The notes: generated by a model from the sequence alone, not told the origin. A DNA stretch of 14,673 nt from Candidatus Magasanikiibacteriota bacterium (GCA_003518365.1 DOYU01000018.1:1-14673); one strand, 5' to 3'; positions 6,311 through 13,099 are shown, counted from the stretch's first letter. Program-made: numbers and translations.

Positions 6311-6796
6311 ATGCTGAGCACCACAAAGATCTTCATCGCGTTCCTCTTCCTCTCGACGGTCTTCACGAGCTGCACAATCACCAAGGTCAAAAACGAAAGG
6401 TCTACAGTCCTCCACGAGACCGCGACGGTCGTAAAAACCGTCCACATCAAGAGTCATCTCGACAACACGCTGACGACGAGCAGCATCCCCATGGGCGGCT
6501 TCGGCATCGATGGAAGCGGAAATGCGGGTGCCCAGATGGGAGGCGGTCTACAGATCAGCATCGTAAAAGTGCCTGACAAGTACGCCACCATCTTCTCGTG
6601 CGAGCACGGCGAATTCGTCATCTCCCGCAAGGAGATCTATGATCGCTTCAAGGAGCACACCGGTGCACGCGTCGATGTAACCTACCAAAACATCTACAGG
6701 ACAAGATTCGAAAACGAAGAAGTCAAAGAACGAGCCCTCGTTGACTACGACTTCCTCGACGCGTTCCTCCTGCCGCCTGAACAACAAGGAGAGTGA
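6311..6796 (+). CDS. Predicted small lipoprotein of unknown function
   Basis: The 161-aa protein starts with a lysine, a hydrophobic run and VFTSC, putting Cys21 at a plausible but imperfect lipobox (Phe at -3). It is probably exported and lipid-anchored. The mature part has a glycine-rich stretch (residues about 61-78) and then a conserved-looking region CEHGEFVISRKEIYD...RVDVTYQNIYR. That region resembles small beta-rich domains in other bacterial hypothetical proteins, but I do not recognise the family. Start ATG 6311 is supported by the GGAGG and by the signal sequence. The third codon positions are strikingly C-rich (ATC, CTC, GTC, ACC), unlike the neighbours. Two terminators follow. It pairs in style with the nucleotidyltransferase at 5354-6085 and is probably foreign. 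Confidence 0.75.
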   Translation: MLSTTKIFIAFLFLSTVFTSCTITKVKNERSTVLHETATVVKTVHIKSHLDNTLTTSSIPMGGFGIDGSGNAGAQMGGGLQISIVKVPDKYATIFSCEHGEFVISRKEIYDRFKEHTGARVDVTYQNIYRTRFENEEVKERALVDYDFLDAFLLPPEQQGE

Positions 6797-6816
6797 GCCT
6801 ACACACTCACAGACGA

Positions 6817-6851
6817 AGGGAGTTGCGCCAGCAGCTCCCTCTTGTTTTTTA
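6817..6851 (+). terminator. Rho-independent terminator after the small lipoprotein
   Basis: AGGGAGTTGC (6817-6826) pairs with GCAGCTCCCT (6831-6840) with one T-G wobble and a GCCA loop. A T-rich tail reaches about 6850. It starts 20 nt after the stop. Confidence 0.88.
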
Positions 6852-6896
6852 TAGAAGTCCACGCACTCTCATAATTTGGAAAAAAAATAACAACAC

Positions 6897-6923
6897 ACTC
6901 CGCCGGAATGACGGAGTTTTTTT
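6897..6923 (+). terminator. Second hairpin terminator, between the convergent genes
   Basis: ACTCCG (6897-6902) / CGGAGT (6912-6917) is followed by a seven-T run (6917-6923). It backs up the terminator at 6817-6851. On the minus strand it is preceded by A residues and followed later by a T8 run (plus positions about 6880-6888), so it may also help end the membrane protein gene. Confidence 0.65.
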
Positions 6924-6939
6924 GTGTGCGGCGTTGTTC

Positions 6940-7500
6940 TTACAACTTTTCCCGAATATGTACAAACTTCCGCATGTACCATTTCCATGTTTGAAAACTT
7001 TCTACAAAGACGATCAAACCGAGCATGACCATCACTGTGACGACAGGCTGCGTTTCGTATGACGGCACATGAAATCCGTTGTACACAAATGGCAACACCG
7101 GTTTGATAGCAAGCCAAATAAGAACTGAGGCAAGTGTTGCCAAACAAAACTTCACCAGAAAAAAATCAAAGTTTAAAAAATTGTGCAAAAATCTATTTTC
7201 AACTTTTTGCATCCAACGAATATACTTTTTTGACACCCGATGCGTCTTCGTATAGTAGAGCAAGAGCTTTGACAGAAAAAGCAGGAGGGCAAGTACTCCG
7301 AGGGTGATTGCCACGTCCAAAAGCACATGCCACCAAGTCGGATACTCTTCTCTAAGGGTGGTAACGAGAGGTGTTTCCGTGAGGCGAAGGCCTTTTGGGA
7401 GGGTGAGGGTGGCGTAGAGGAAGACGAGGCCGGCGACACGCTGGAGCCAGAGGAGGGTCTTACTATACGTCTTTTGTGTTGGGTAGATGGTTTTTTCCAT
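6940..7500 (-). CDS. Membrane protein with four predicted helices, function unknown
   Basis: The 186-aa protein has hydrophobic segments at about residues 14-34, 57-83, 112-136 and 149-168. A basic cytoplasmic stretch lies between helices 2 and 3 (KTHRVSKKYIRWMQK) and the tail is basic. The positive charges suggest both termini and the central loop are cytoplasmic. I recognise no catalytic motif. The start at 7500 (MEKTIYPTQK) has no SD; the frame could begin elsewhere but this start leaves helix 1 whole. It diverges from the large surface protein, and the two promoters appear to share the sequence at 7554-7560. It could be a small channel or an accessory membrane protein; I would not go further. 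Confidence 0.75.
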   Translation of the reverse strand: MEKTIYPTQKTYSKTLLWLQRVAGLVFLYATLTLPKGLRLTETPLVTTLREEYPTWWHVLLDVAITLGVLALLLFLSKLLLYYTKTHRVSKKYIRWMQKVENRFLHNFLNFDFFLVKFCLATLASVLIWLAIKPVLPFVYNGFHVPSYETQPVVTVMVMLGLIVFVESFQTWKWYMRKFVHIREKL

Positions 7501-7533
7501 AGGGGAGCCTTGTCAAAGAGGCAATACCATGCT

Positions 7534-7560
7534 ATTTTACCACAGGTCAGCACTTGACAA
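7534..7560 (-). promoter_or_regulatory. Possible promoter of the four-helix membrane protein gene
   Basis: On the minus strand TTGTCA (7560-7555) and TAAAAT (7539-7534) are separated by 15 nt, which is short for sigma70. The -35 overlaps that of the divergent surface protein promoter because TTGACAA reads TTGTCAA on the other strand. Confidence 0.35.
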
Positions 7561-7582
7561 AAGCATACAATTCTGGTATATT
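7554..7582 (+). promoter_or_regulatory. Strong sigma70-type promoter of the surface protein
   Basis: Perfect TTGACA (7554-7559), a 17-nt spacer and TATATT (7577-7582) are present. Transcription should begin near 7589, giving a leader of about 40 nt. This is the best promoter match in the window, which suggests the 877-aa surface protein is abundant. Confidence 0.8.
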
Positions 7583-7615
7583 CTACTGTTTTTATATACC
7601 ATACCTTTTAACTAA

Positions 7616-7621
7616 TATAAT
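7616..7621 (+). promoter_or_regulatory. Second -10 box (TATAAT) that could give a leaderless transcript
   Basis: Consensus TATAAT lies 8 nt before the ATG at 7630, so a start about 7 nt downstream would fall at or next to the start codon. There is no clear -35. Together with the promoter at 7554-7582 this could be a tandem promoter, or chance in A/T-rich DNA. Confidence 0.4.
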
Positions 7622-7629
7622 CTTTATTT

Positions 7630-10263
7630 ATGAAGAAGAATTTTTTCGCTAAGGTGGGGCATTTTGCAGTGGTAGGGGCATTGCTTTTTAACTCGTTTGG
7701 AGTGGGGTTTGTGAATGCAGCACCACCAAAGGAGGGTGTGCCCGTTGGACCTTTTACTTTGTTTGATCCTTCTGTAGTTACAGTATCTGAAACGGATGGT
7801 CCTTTTGTATACCCAGTGGAAGTAACATATACAGGTTCAACTCTTGAATCTGACTTGATAGTAAATATTTCAGTTGTTTCCTCAACTGCAAATTTTCATT
7901 TTACAGATATTACTGGCACAGATAATTTTGGTTCAACCAGTTATTCTGTAACTTTCCCTTCATCTACTGAAAATGGTAATAGACAACCTGTTTATTTAAA
8001 CATTATTGGTGATGATGTTCTTTTAGGTGATACAGTTATTGTTTTACAAGATGATGCAAGTACAGATTCTTTTTTTACTTTGAATATAACTGAGGATGAT
8101 ACTGCTATTATTTCTTCTCCTACTTTTAGTACAAGCACATTTTCAATTACTGAAGGTTTTTATCCTGGAATTGGTAATAATTTTACTACTTTAACAAATA
8201 CTAGTGATAAAGATTTGACTTACACAATAAACGTTGAAGGAAGTGCAACATTGAATATTGATTATGGATTTACCATTAAAAATGGTCCTTCTTTTAGTGA
8301 TGCAACTCTTATAACAACTAGCCCAGCCACAGTATTTATTGCCAAAGGAGAAAGTGCTGGTTTTTATATGAATATAAATAACCCTTTATATAATGATGGT
8401 GTATATGAAGTAGAGGAAGTTGCTACATTTACAGTTGTGAGTGCAGTAGATACTAGTGCAAATACAAATACATATACCTTTACAGAAAATCCAGTAAGTA
8501 CTGTTACTATTGAAGATAATGAATCTAGAATCGGTTTTATTTCAAATGGTTTTGGTCTTGGAATTGATGAAATCTCAAGCATTTCCAATAATGTTGTTAC
8601 TTCTAGCTATTTAGCAAAACTAAGTAACAATGGTGATGGTGATGCAATGGTAGTTATAAATTTTGCCGGTTCAACAGCAACTCTTGGTACAGATTTTGCA
8701 TTTATTGAAACAGACCCTTATTTCAGGGTATTGGGTGTAACACCTTTGGTAATCATTCCTGCTGGAAAATCTGTTGTTGTCCCTCTCTATATATATAATA
8801 TTGATGGTGGAAATAAGACTGTCATGATGACTATTGATAAAGTTATCGTAGGAGAAACAGAAGTTCCCCTTACAGCAGTAACTGGAAACAAAATACATAC
8901 ATTTACAGTTGTGGATAATGGACCTGCTCCAACAAATCGTGCACCTGTAGCTGATACAGAACCAATAACGTTGGATGCTATTCATGTTGGTGACACATCA
9001 ACACCAGTCTCATTCCCAAGAACTTTTTCAGATCCTGATTTAGACGTGCTTACATATAGTGTAGAACTTTCAGATGCTACAATTGCAACATATGAAATAA
9101 CAGAACCTGGGAAAGAGTTGGTACTTACAGGAACAAAAGCCGGCACAACGATAGTAACCATGATGGCTACAGATCCTGATGGAAAGAGTGCTACTACAAC
9201 GTTTAGTTTGACTGTTGAAAACAATGTCCCAACAGTAAATGAAGCAATAGCAACACAACGTATTGATCTCCATGTTACTTCTTCGGTAACTATTGACCAT
9301 GAGACACTTCAAAATTTGTTTTCTGATGCAGATGCTGATGATAGGATCGCTATTCGTTTGACTGATAATACAGATGCAACTGTTGTGACCACAACATCAG
9401 ATATAGAATTTAATAGTTTAGAATTGACAGGCTTGAAAGTTGGTACAAGTACTATTGAACTTACTGGTGATGACCAACATGGTGGTATTGTTACTTCTAC
9501 GTTTGATGTAGTCGTGACTGATTCTACACCAACAGATACTGACAATGGAGATGGAAATAACGGTGGCAGTGCAAGTAGCGGAGGTGGCGCTGCACGACCA
9601 TATAACACTGCTCCTCAGGCAGCCTTTACGAGTGGTCAAGAAGTAACCATTGCTGTGAATACTGAAGTGACGTTTGATGCAAGCGCTAGTACTGATAATG
9701 AAAACAATATTCAATTCTACTTTTGGAACTTTGGCGATGGAGCAGAAAATACAGTGGAAGTATCAACTATTACTCATACATATACAAACGTTGGGACATA
9801 TACTCTTTCTGTAAAAGTGCGAGATATCTATGGTGCAGAAAGCACTGCGGAAGTCACCGTCCACGTGGTCGCGGGGACAGGAAACCCAGCAGCCCCTGAC
9901 ACCACTCCAGAGACAACACCTGAAACCAACACCACACCAGAAAATCAACCAGAAACAACACCTGATAACACTGATGTTGTGGTCATCCCAGGAACCACAG
10001 ACAACACAGGGACAACAAATAACACCACTGTCATCCCAGGAACAGACACGACAGAAAACACAGAAAATGGAACAGATGACACTGGCACAGTCGATACTTC
10101 AGACAACACCACAGACGGGACTCCTTCTGAAGAAGAAATTCCAGAAGTAACAACCGAAGAAGAAGGACTCCCTACCTGGATCCGCATCCTCTTTGGAAGT
10201 GGCGCTGTCGTAGCAATCGCTGGAGCAGGGATTGCAATCAATCGCGCACGACGCGTCGTCTAA
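7630..10263 (+). CDS. Large multidomain cell-surface protein (Calx-beta-like, cadherin-like, PKD, stalk, C-terminal anchor)
   Basis: The 877-aa protein has a signal peptide (1-30, ending VNA-A). Three beta-rich modules follow at about 38-158, 160-296 and 300-433; each ends with an acidic E-D-D/E-D-N type strand as in Calx-beta domains. Two cadherin-like/CADG-type modules lie at about 436-531 (SDPDLDVLTYSV) and 532-635 (SDADADDRIAIRL). A Gly/Ser/Asp linker (about 637-656) leads to a PKD domain (about 657-745, containing FYFWNFGDG and THTYTNVGTYTLSVKV). A Thr/Pro/Asn/Asp stalk follows (about 747-845). The end is one membrane helix from about 848 and the basic tail NRARRVV. It should project from the cell as an adhesin or S-layer-like protein, with acidic loops able to bind Ca2+. 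The LPTW before the helix is not a proper sortase LPxTG. Codon composition changes along the gene. Confidence 0.88.
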   Translation: MKKNFFAKVGHFAVVGALLFNSFGVGFVNAAPPKEGVPVGPFTLFDPSVVTVSETDGPFVYPVEVTYTGSTLESDLIVNISVVSSTANFHFTDITGTDNFGSTSYSVTFPSSTENGNRQPVYLNIIGDDVLLGDTVIVLQDDASTDSFFTLNITEDDTAIISSPTFSTSTFSITEGFYPGIGNNFTTLTNTSDKDLTYTINVEGSATLNIDYGFTIKNGPSFSDATLITTSPATVFIAKGESAGFYMNINNPLYNDGVYEVEEVATFTVVSAVDTSANTNTYTFTENPVSTVTIEDNESRIGFISNGFGLGIDEISSISNNVVTSSYLAKLSNNGDGDAMVVINFAGSTATLGTDFAFIETDPYFRVLGVTPLVIIPAGKSVVVPLYIYNIDGGNKTVMMTIDKVIVGETEVPLTAVTGNKIHTFTVVDNGPAPTNRAPVADTEPITLDAIHVGDTSTPVSFPRTFSDPDLDVLTYSVELSDATIATYEITEPGKELVLTGTKAGTTIVTMMATDPDGKSATTTFSLTVENNVPTVNEAIATQRIDLHVTSSVTIDHETLQNLFSDADADDRIAIRLTDNTDATVVTTTSDIEFNSLELTGLKVGTSTIELTGDDQHGGIVTSTFDVVVTDSTPTDTDNGDGNNGGSASSGGGAARPYNTAPQAAFTSGQEVTIAVNTEVTFDASASTDNENNIQFYFWNFGDGAENTVEVSTITHTYTNVGTYTLSVKVRDIYGAESTAEVTVHVVAGTGNPAAPDTTPETTPETNTTPENQPETTPDNTDVVVIPGTTDNTGTTNNTTVIPGTDTTENTENGTDDTGTVDTSDNTTDGTPSEEEIPEVTTEEEGLPTWIRILFGSGAVVAIAGAGIAINRARRVV

Positions 10264-10282
10264 TACCATACGTCACAACCAA

Positions 10283-10317
10283 AACACCCCGAGCAAATCG
10301 CCTGGGGTGTTTTTTTG
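10283..10317 (+). terminator. Rho-independent terminator of the surface protein gene
   Basis: AACACCCC (10283-10290) pairs with GGGGTGTT (10304-10311) around a 13-nt loop and is followed by a run of T residues to about 10316. It starts 20 nt after the stop. Confidence 0.85.
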
Positions 10318-10335
10318 TTGTGCTATTATGTACAC

Positions 10336-10364
10336 TTGCCGAGTATCCACTGGTCTGCTATCAT
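10336..10364 (+). promoter_or_regulatory. Probable promoter of the YceI-like lipoprotein gene
   Basis: TTGCCG (10336-10341), a 17-nt spacer and TATCAT (10359-10364) preceded by TGC form an extended -10 promoter. Transcription would start near 10371, directly at the palindromic segment 10373-10396. The leader would be about 58 nt. Confidence 0.55.
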
Positions 10365-10372
10365 AAGAAAAC

Positions 10373-10396
10373 TATACCAAAAAGGTATACGTATAC
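10373..10396 (+). promoter_or_regulatory. Palindromic segment at the predicted 5' end of the lipoprotein mRNA
   Basis: Two overlapping symmetries are visible: TATACC (10373-10378) / GGTATA (10384-10389) around AAAAA, and the perfect 12-bp palindrome GTATACGTATAC at 10385-10396. It could be a repressor operator or a 5' stem-loop protecting the mRNA. Confidence 0.4.
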
Positions 10397-10428
10397 ATAC
10401 CGCAATATCTTACCTAATAATTCTTCAT

Positions 10429-11103
10429 ATGAAAAAAAAACTTTTCGTTTCTACCGCACTCTTACTCCTCGTAGGAGCTGGCTGTTCTCTAGACACAAAC
10501 ACATCTACAGATGTGACCGTCAATGATACCGACAGGGGCTGGCGTGATGGGGCGATAAGGGAAGAATCAGAAACAACAGAAAAAACAAGCACCGTTGACA
10601 CACCAAACATGACAATGCTTGAAACTGGCGAATATGTTGTCACAAGCGGTGAGGCGAGCTATATCGCACAAAAAGAATTTTTCTCAAAACCAACCGCAGA
10701 AGTGACAGGGACAACACCAGACGTCACAGGAACGATTGATGTGAATAGTGAATTGAAAACAGTGTCGGTTGAAGCGACTATTCAAAACACATTTACCACA
10801 GATAGTGACACGCGCGATGGAGATGTCGTGAAGCTACTCGCAGGTCCCATTGCTATCAAAGGAGAAGGACTTCCCTTTGAAAATTTTGAAAAGGGTGCGG
10901 TTACGTTGACACTCACGATCGCAGGGATGTCACAGGACATTCCATTTTCAGTGACTGTTTCGGGACAAGGGAGTGAGGCACGCGCTACCGGTTCGGCGTC
11001 ATTCCTCCTGAGCGATTTCAACCTTGAAGCCCCCTCTCTTCTCAATGTTTATACAGTAAGCGATGTCCTTGCCGTTACCTTTGATATCAGCGCAAAAAAA
11101 TAG
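10429..11103 (+). CDS. YceI-like domain lipoprotein
   Basis: The 224-aa protein starts at ATG 10429: MKKK, a hydrophobic run and LVGAGC give a lipoprotein signal with Cys19. An open frame begins earlier at 10315 but would run through the promoter region, so the start is set by the signal peptide. After a Thr/Asp/Glu-rich tether (about 20-65) comes a YceI-like beta-barrel (about 68-222). Its recognisable features are a GTIDV strand near 101, the DTRDGDVVKLL segment at 127-136, a GAVTLTLTIAGMSQDIPFSV region matching the family's LTIHG strand, and a closing SDVLAVTFDISA. YceI proteins bind polyisoprenoid or amphiphilic ligands in the envelope; whether this one does is unknown. It has its own promoter and a bidirectional terminator. 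No SD is present. Confidence 0.8.
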   Translation: MKKKLFVSTALLLLVGAGCSLDTNTSTDVTVNDTDRGWRDGAIREESETTEKTSTVDTPNMTMLETGEYVVTSGEASYIAQKEFFSKPTAEVTGTTPDVTGTIDVNSELKTVSVEATIQNTFTTDSDTRDGDVVKLLAGPIAIKGEGLPFENFEKGAVTLTLTIAGMSQDIPFSVTVSGQGSEARATGSASFLLSDFNLEAPSLLNVYTVSDVLAVTFDISAKK

Positions 11104-11114
11104 TATCTTCCTAC

Positions 11115-11155
11115 AAAAAAAGAAAAACGAGGAATAGACCTCGTTTTTCTTTTAT
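11115..11155. terminator. Bidirectional terminator between convergent genes
   Basis: AGAAAAACGAGG (11121-11132) pairs perfectly with CCTCGTTTTTCT (11139-11150) around AATAGA. A- and T-rich runs on both sides serve the YceI-like gene rightward and the small membrane peptide gene leftward. Confidence 0.88.
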
Positions 11156-11162
11156 TCTTTTT

Positions 11163-11345
11163 CTAAAGTTTTTTCTTTTTTGCCCTTGCTCGCATCACCG
11201 CGAGGACTCCCACGGAGGCGATAAGAAGAAACACGGCTGCCGGATGTCCAAACAATCCGAGTGCATTATGCACATCACTGTCAGTATGTGCAAACGCTAC
11301 CTGCGGTACGAATACCAGTGAGATCAATACAATAGATTTTTTCAT
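11163..11345 (-). CDS. Small exported membrane peptide (60 aa), function unknown
   Basis: The product has an N-terminal signal (MKKS, then a hydrophobic run) with a likely cleavage at AFA-H19/20. A short extracytoplasmic segment carries His20, His26 and His34, followed by a second hydrophobic helix (about 35-51) and a basic tail RARAKKKKL. Mature length would be about 41 residues, with the outside segment anchored by the C-terminal helix. The clean signal peptide, the terminator just downstream and the divergent promoter region make it a real gene rather than a chance frame. The histidines could bind a metal, but nothing else supports that. I do not recognise a family. Confidence 0.7.
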   Translation of the reverse strand: MKKSIVLISLVFVPQVAFAHTDSDVHNALGLFGHPAAVFLLIASVGVLAVMRARAKKKKL

Positions 11346-11373
11346 ACATGAAGTGAAACTTACGAATACATGA

Positions 11374-11392
11374 TATACTAATATAGTATAAT
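11374..11392. promoter_or_regulatory. Palindromic divergent promoter/operator, leaderless for AlkD
   Basis: TATACTA (11374-11380), ATA and TAGTATA (11384-11390) form a perfect 7-bp inverted repeat. It overlaps a consensus TATAAT at 11387-11392 that ends 5 nt before the AlkD ATG at 11398, so that transcript would be essentially leaderless. On the minus strand TATACT (11390-11385) could serve the small membrane peptide gene. No good -35 is seen for either direction. Confidence 0.5.
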
Positions 11393-11397
11393 CAGGT

Positions 11398-12105
11398 ATG
11401 AGCTACAATGCAATCACCGCAGCCATTCAGGAGCAATCAAACCCAACGCGAGCAGCCCATTCTATGCGTTTTTTCAAAACCGCCAAAGGCCAGTATGGCG
11501 AGGGAGATATGTTTCTCGGACTGACTGTCCCAATGCAGCGTGTGATTGCAAAAAAATTTCATGATCTCCCCATACCTGCCATCCTGCGCCTATTGCACAG
11601 CAGATATCATGAATACCGACTGATTGCGCTCTTGATCCTCGTTTTGCAGTTTGAACGCGGTGATGACAAAGCAAAAAAACAGATTGTGGACATCTATCTT
11701 GGTGAGACAAAATGGATAAACAACTGGGATCTGGTGGATCTGAGCGCGTACAAGATCCTTGGCGCATGGCTTCTCACCCACAACAGACGTGTTCTCACTC
11801 GTCTCGCAAAATCTTCAAACATGTGGGAGCGGCGGCTTGCAATTGTCTCGACATACGCATTCATCCTCACAGGAGAACTCGACGATACATTTGCTCTCAG
11901 TACTCGCCTCCTGACAGATACCCACGATCTCATGCACAAAGCAGTCGGCTGGATGCTCAGAGAGGCAGGGAAAAAAGATGTGGCACAGCTTGAAGCATTT
12001 CTCCACAAACATGCGAAGACCATGCCACGAACTATGCTCCGCTACTCAATCGAAAAATTTCCAGAAAAAAAACGAAAAACATATCTTCTCATGAAACATC
12101 TATGA
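11398..12105 (+). CDS. alkD: AlkD-type DNA glycosylase (HEAT-like repeat DNA alkylation repair protein)
   Basis: The 235-aa protein is all-helical with HEAT-like repeats and the usual family length. The AlkD signature is intact: INNWDLVDLS at 107-116 with Trp110 and catalytic Asp114, MWERRLAIV at 142-150 with the phosphate-contacting arginine, and GWMLREAGK at 184-192 with Trp185. These line up closely with Trp109, Asp113, Arg148 and Trp187 of Bacillus cereus AlkD. The family excises cationic alkylated bases (N3-methyladenine, N7-methylguanine) without base flipping. The start at 11398 lies directly after a TATAAT box and has no SD. Its stop overlaps the start of the peptidase gene (ATGA), so the two are probably translated together, an odd pairing of DNA repair with a secreted protein. 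Confidence 0.93.
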   Translation: MSYNAITAAIQEQSNPTRAAHSMRFFKTAKGQYGEGDMFLGLTVPMQRVIAKKFHDLPIPAILRLLHSRYHEYRLIALLILVLQFERGDDKAKKQIVDIYLGETKWINNWDLVDLSAYKILGAWLLTHNRRVLTRLAKSSNMWERRLAIVSTYAFILTGELDDTFALSTRLLTDTHDLMHKAVGWMLREAGKKDVAQLEAFLHKHAKTMPRTMLRYSIEKFPEKKRKTYLLMKHL

Positions 12106-13091
12106 TCTTCCATGTATCCTCAAAAAAAATAGCACTTACTCTCACACTTGGTGGGCTGTGCTTTTTTGTAACACCGACTCTTGCTGCTACACTTGATATA
12201 CCTTTTACCTCGCAAGCGCCTGATGGTGTGTGGGTACAGCCTTGGCAAGACGCATGTGAAGAAACCAGCGTCTTGATGGTGCATCGATATTATATTGGCA
12301 ATACTATTAAAACAACAGCAGAAGCAAAAAATGCGATTTTGGAAATTTTTGACATAAAACATGTATTGTTCGAAGAAAGTTTTGATGAAACCGTCGCTAT
12401 GATGGCCGAAACAATCAACAACTTTTTGCCATGGAGCGCACGTGTTGTTGAGAACCCAACGATTGCAGACATCAAAGCGGAAATTGATGCAGGGAGACCG
12501 GTCATTGTCCCTGCCTACGCGCCGGCACTCCATAATGCGTATTTTCGTGGATATTTTCCCTACCACATGTTTGTGATCTCAGGCTATGATGACGCTGCAC
12601 AGGTATTTATTGCAGAAGATCCTGGCACGCGCTATGGACATGCCTATCGATACAGCTACAACACGGTCATGAATGCCATGCATGATTTTGTTGCCGGCGA
12701 TACTGCCAATGGTCCAAAACGAGTACTCTTTACCAGCCCTGAGCTCAGTGCCACAGCACAGCTCGACGGAGATCAAGATAGCCTCTCAAAAGCAGAAGAA
12801 ATAGCAGCAGGCACCGTATCGTATCTGTTTGATTCTGATGGAGATGGCTTTGGAGATGGAATAGAAATGAAGTATGGCTATCTGCCCACAAAAAATGAAC
12901 AGCAACTTGTCAAAAACGGTGTCCTACTCATTGCACCGCGATCGCCACGCGTGTATGTTGTGGATGCAAACACAAAACGCCATATATCGAGTGAAGCTGT
13001 GTTTTTTCGTCATGGATGGAGCTGGAAGATGCTCGAGTGGATTAGTGATGCAATGATGGACGCCATCCCTGAAGGCAAACCATTGACATAA
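12102..13091 (+). CDS. Secreted C39-like cysteine peptidase with EF-hand loops and C-terminal KRHIS-type module
   Basis: The 329-aa protein has a signal peptide (about 1-29, ending TLA-A). A peptidase C39-like (papain-fold) domain spans about 30-210: Cys52 in WQDACEE, His155 in YHMFVISGYD and Asp173 in AEDPGTRYG form the expected triad. Next come two canonical 12-residue Ca2+ loops, D222-D224-D226...E233 and D244-D246-D248...E255, of EF-hand/thrombospondin-3 type. The C-terminus (about 280-325) has VYVVDANTKRHISS...FRHGWSW, a short module I associate with exported CPR proteins; its function is unknown to me. No C-terminal anchor is seen, so it is probably released or wall-bound. It overlaps the AlkD gene by 4 nt. 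C39-like domains usually cleave peptides, but substrates are unknown and cell-wall or bacteriocin roles are both possible. Confidence 0.87.
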   Translation: MIFHVSSKKIALTLTLGGLCFFVTPTLAATLDIPFTSQAPDGVWVQPWQDACEETSVLMVHRYYIGNTIKTTAEAKNAILEIFDIKHVLFEESFDETVAMMAETINNFLPWSARVVENPTIADIKAEIDAGRPVIVPAYAPALHNAYFRGYFPYHMFVISGYDDAAQVFIAEDPGTRYGHAYRYSYNTVMNAMHDFVAGDTANGPKRVLFTSPELSATAQLDGDQDSLSKAEEIAAGTVSYLFDSDGDGFGDGIEMKYGYLPTKNEQQLVKNGVLLIAPRSPRVYVVDANTKRHISSEAVFFRHGWSWKMLEWISDAMMDAIPEGKPLT

Positions 13092-13099
13092 TACCCGTC

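Noticed and set aside
6160..6576. Rightward open frame covering the orphan terminator and the start of the lipoprotein gene
   Set aside because: It runs through a terminator and overlaps the lipoprotein gene, which has an SD and a signal peptide. Its composition (many H, R, P) is typical of an out-of-frame shadow.
9945..10241. Leftward open frame inside the surface protein gene, rich in V, S and P
   Set aside because: It is the antisense shadow of the low-complexity Thr/Asn/Pro stalk and has no independent signal.
10315..10428. Upstream start for the YceI-like lipoprotein
   Set aside because: The extra 38 residues overlap the terminator of the previous gene and a promoter, and would bury the lipoprotein signal peptide.
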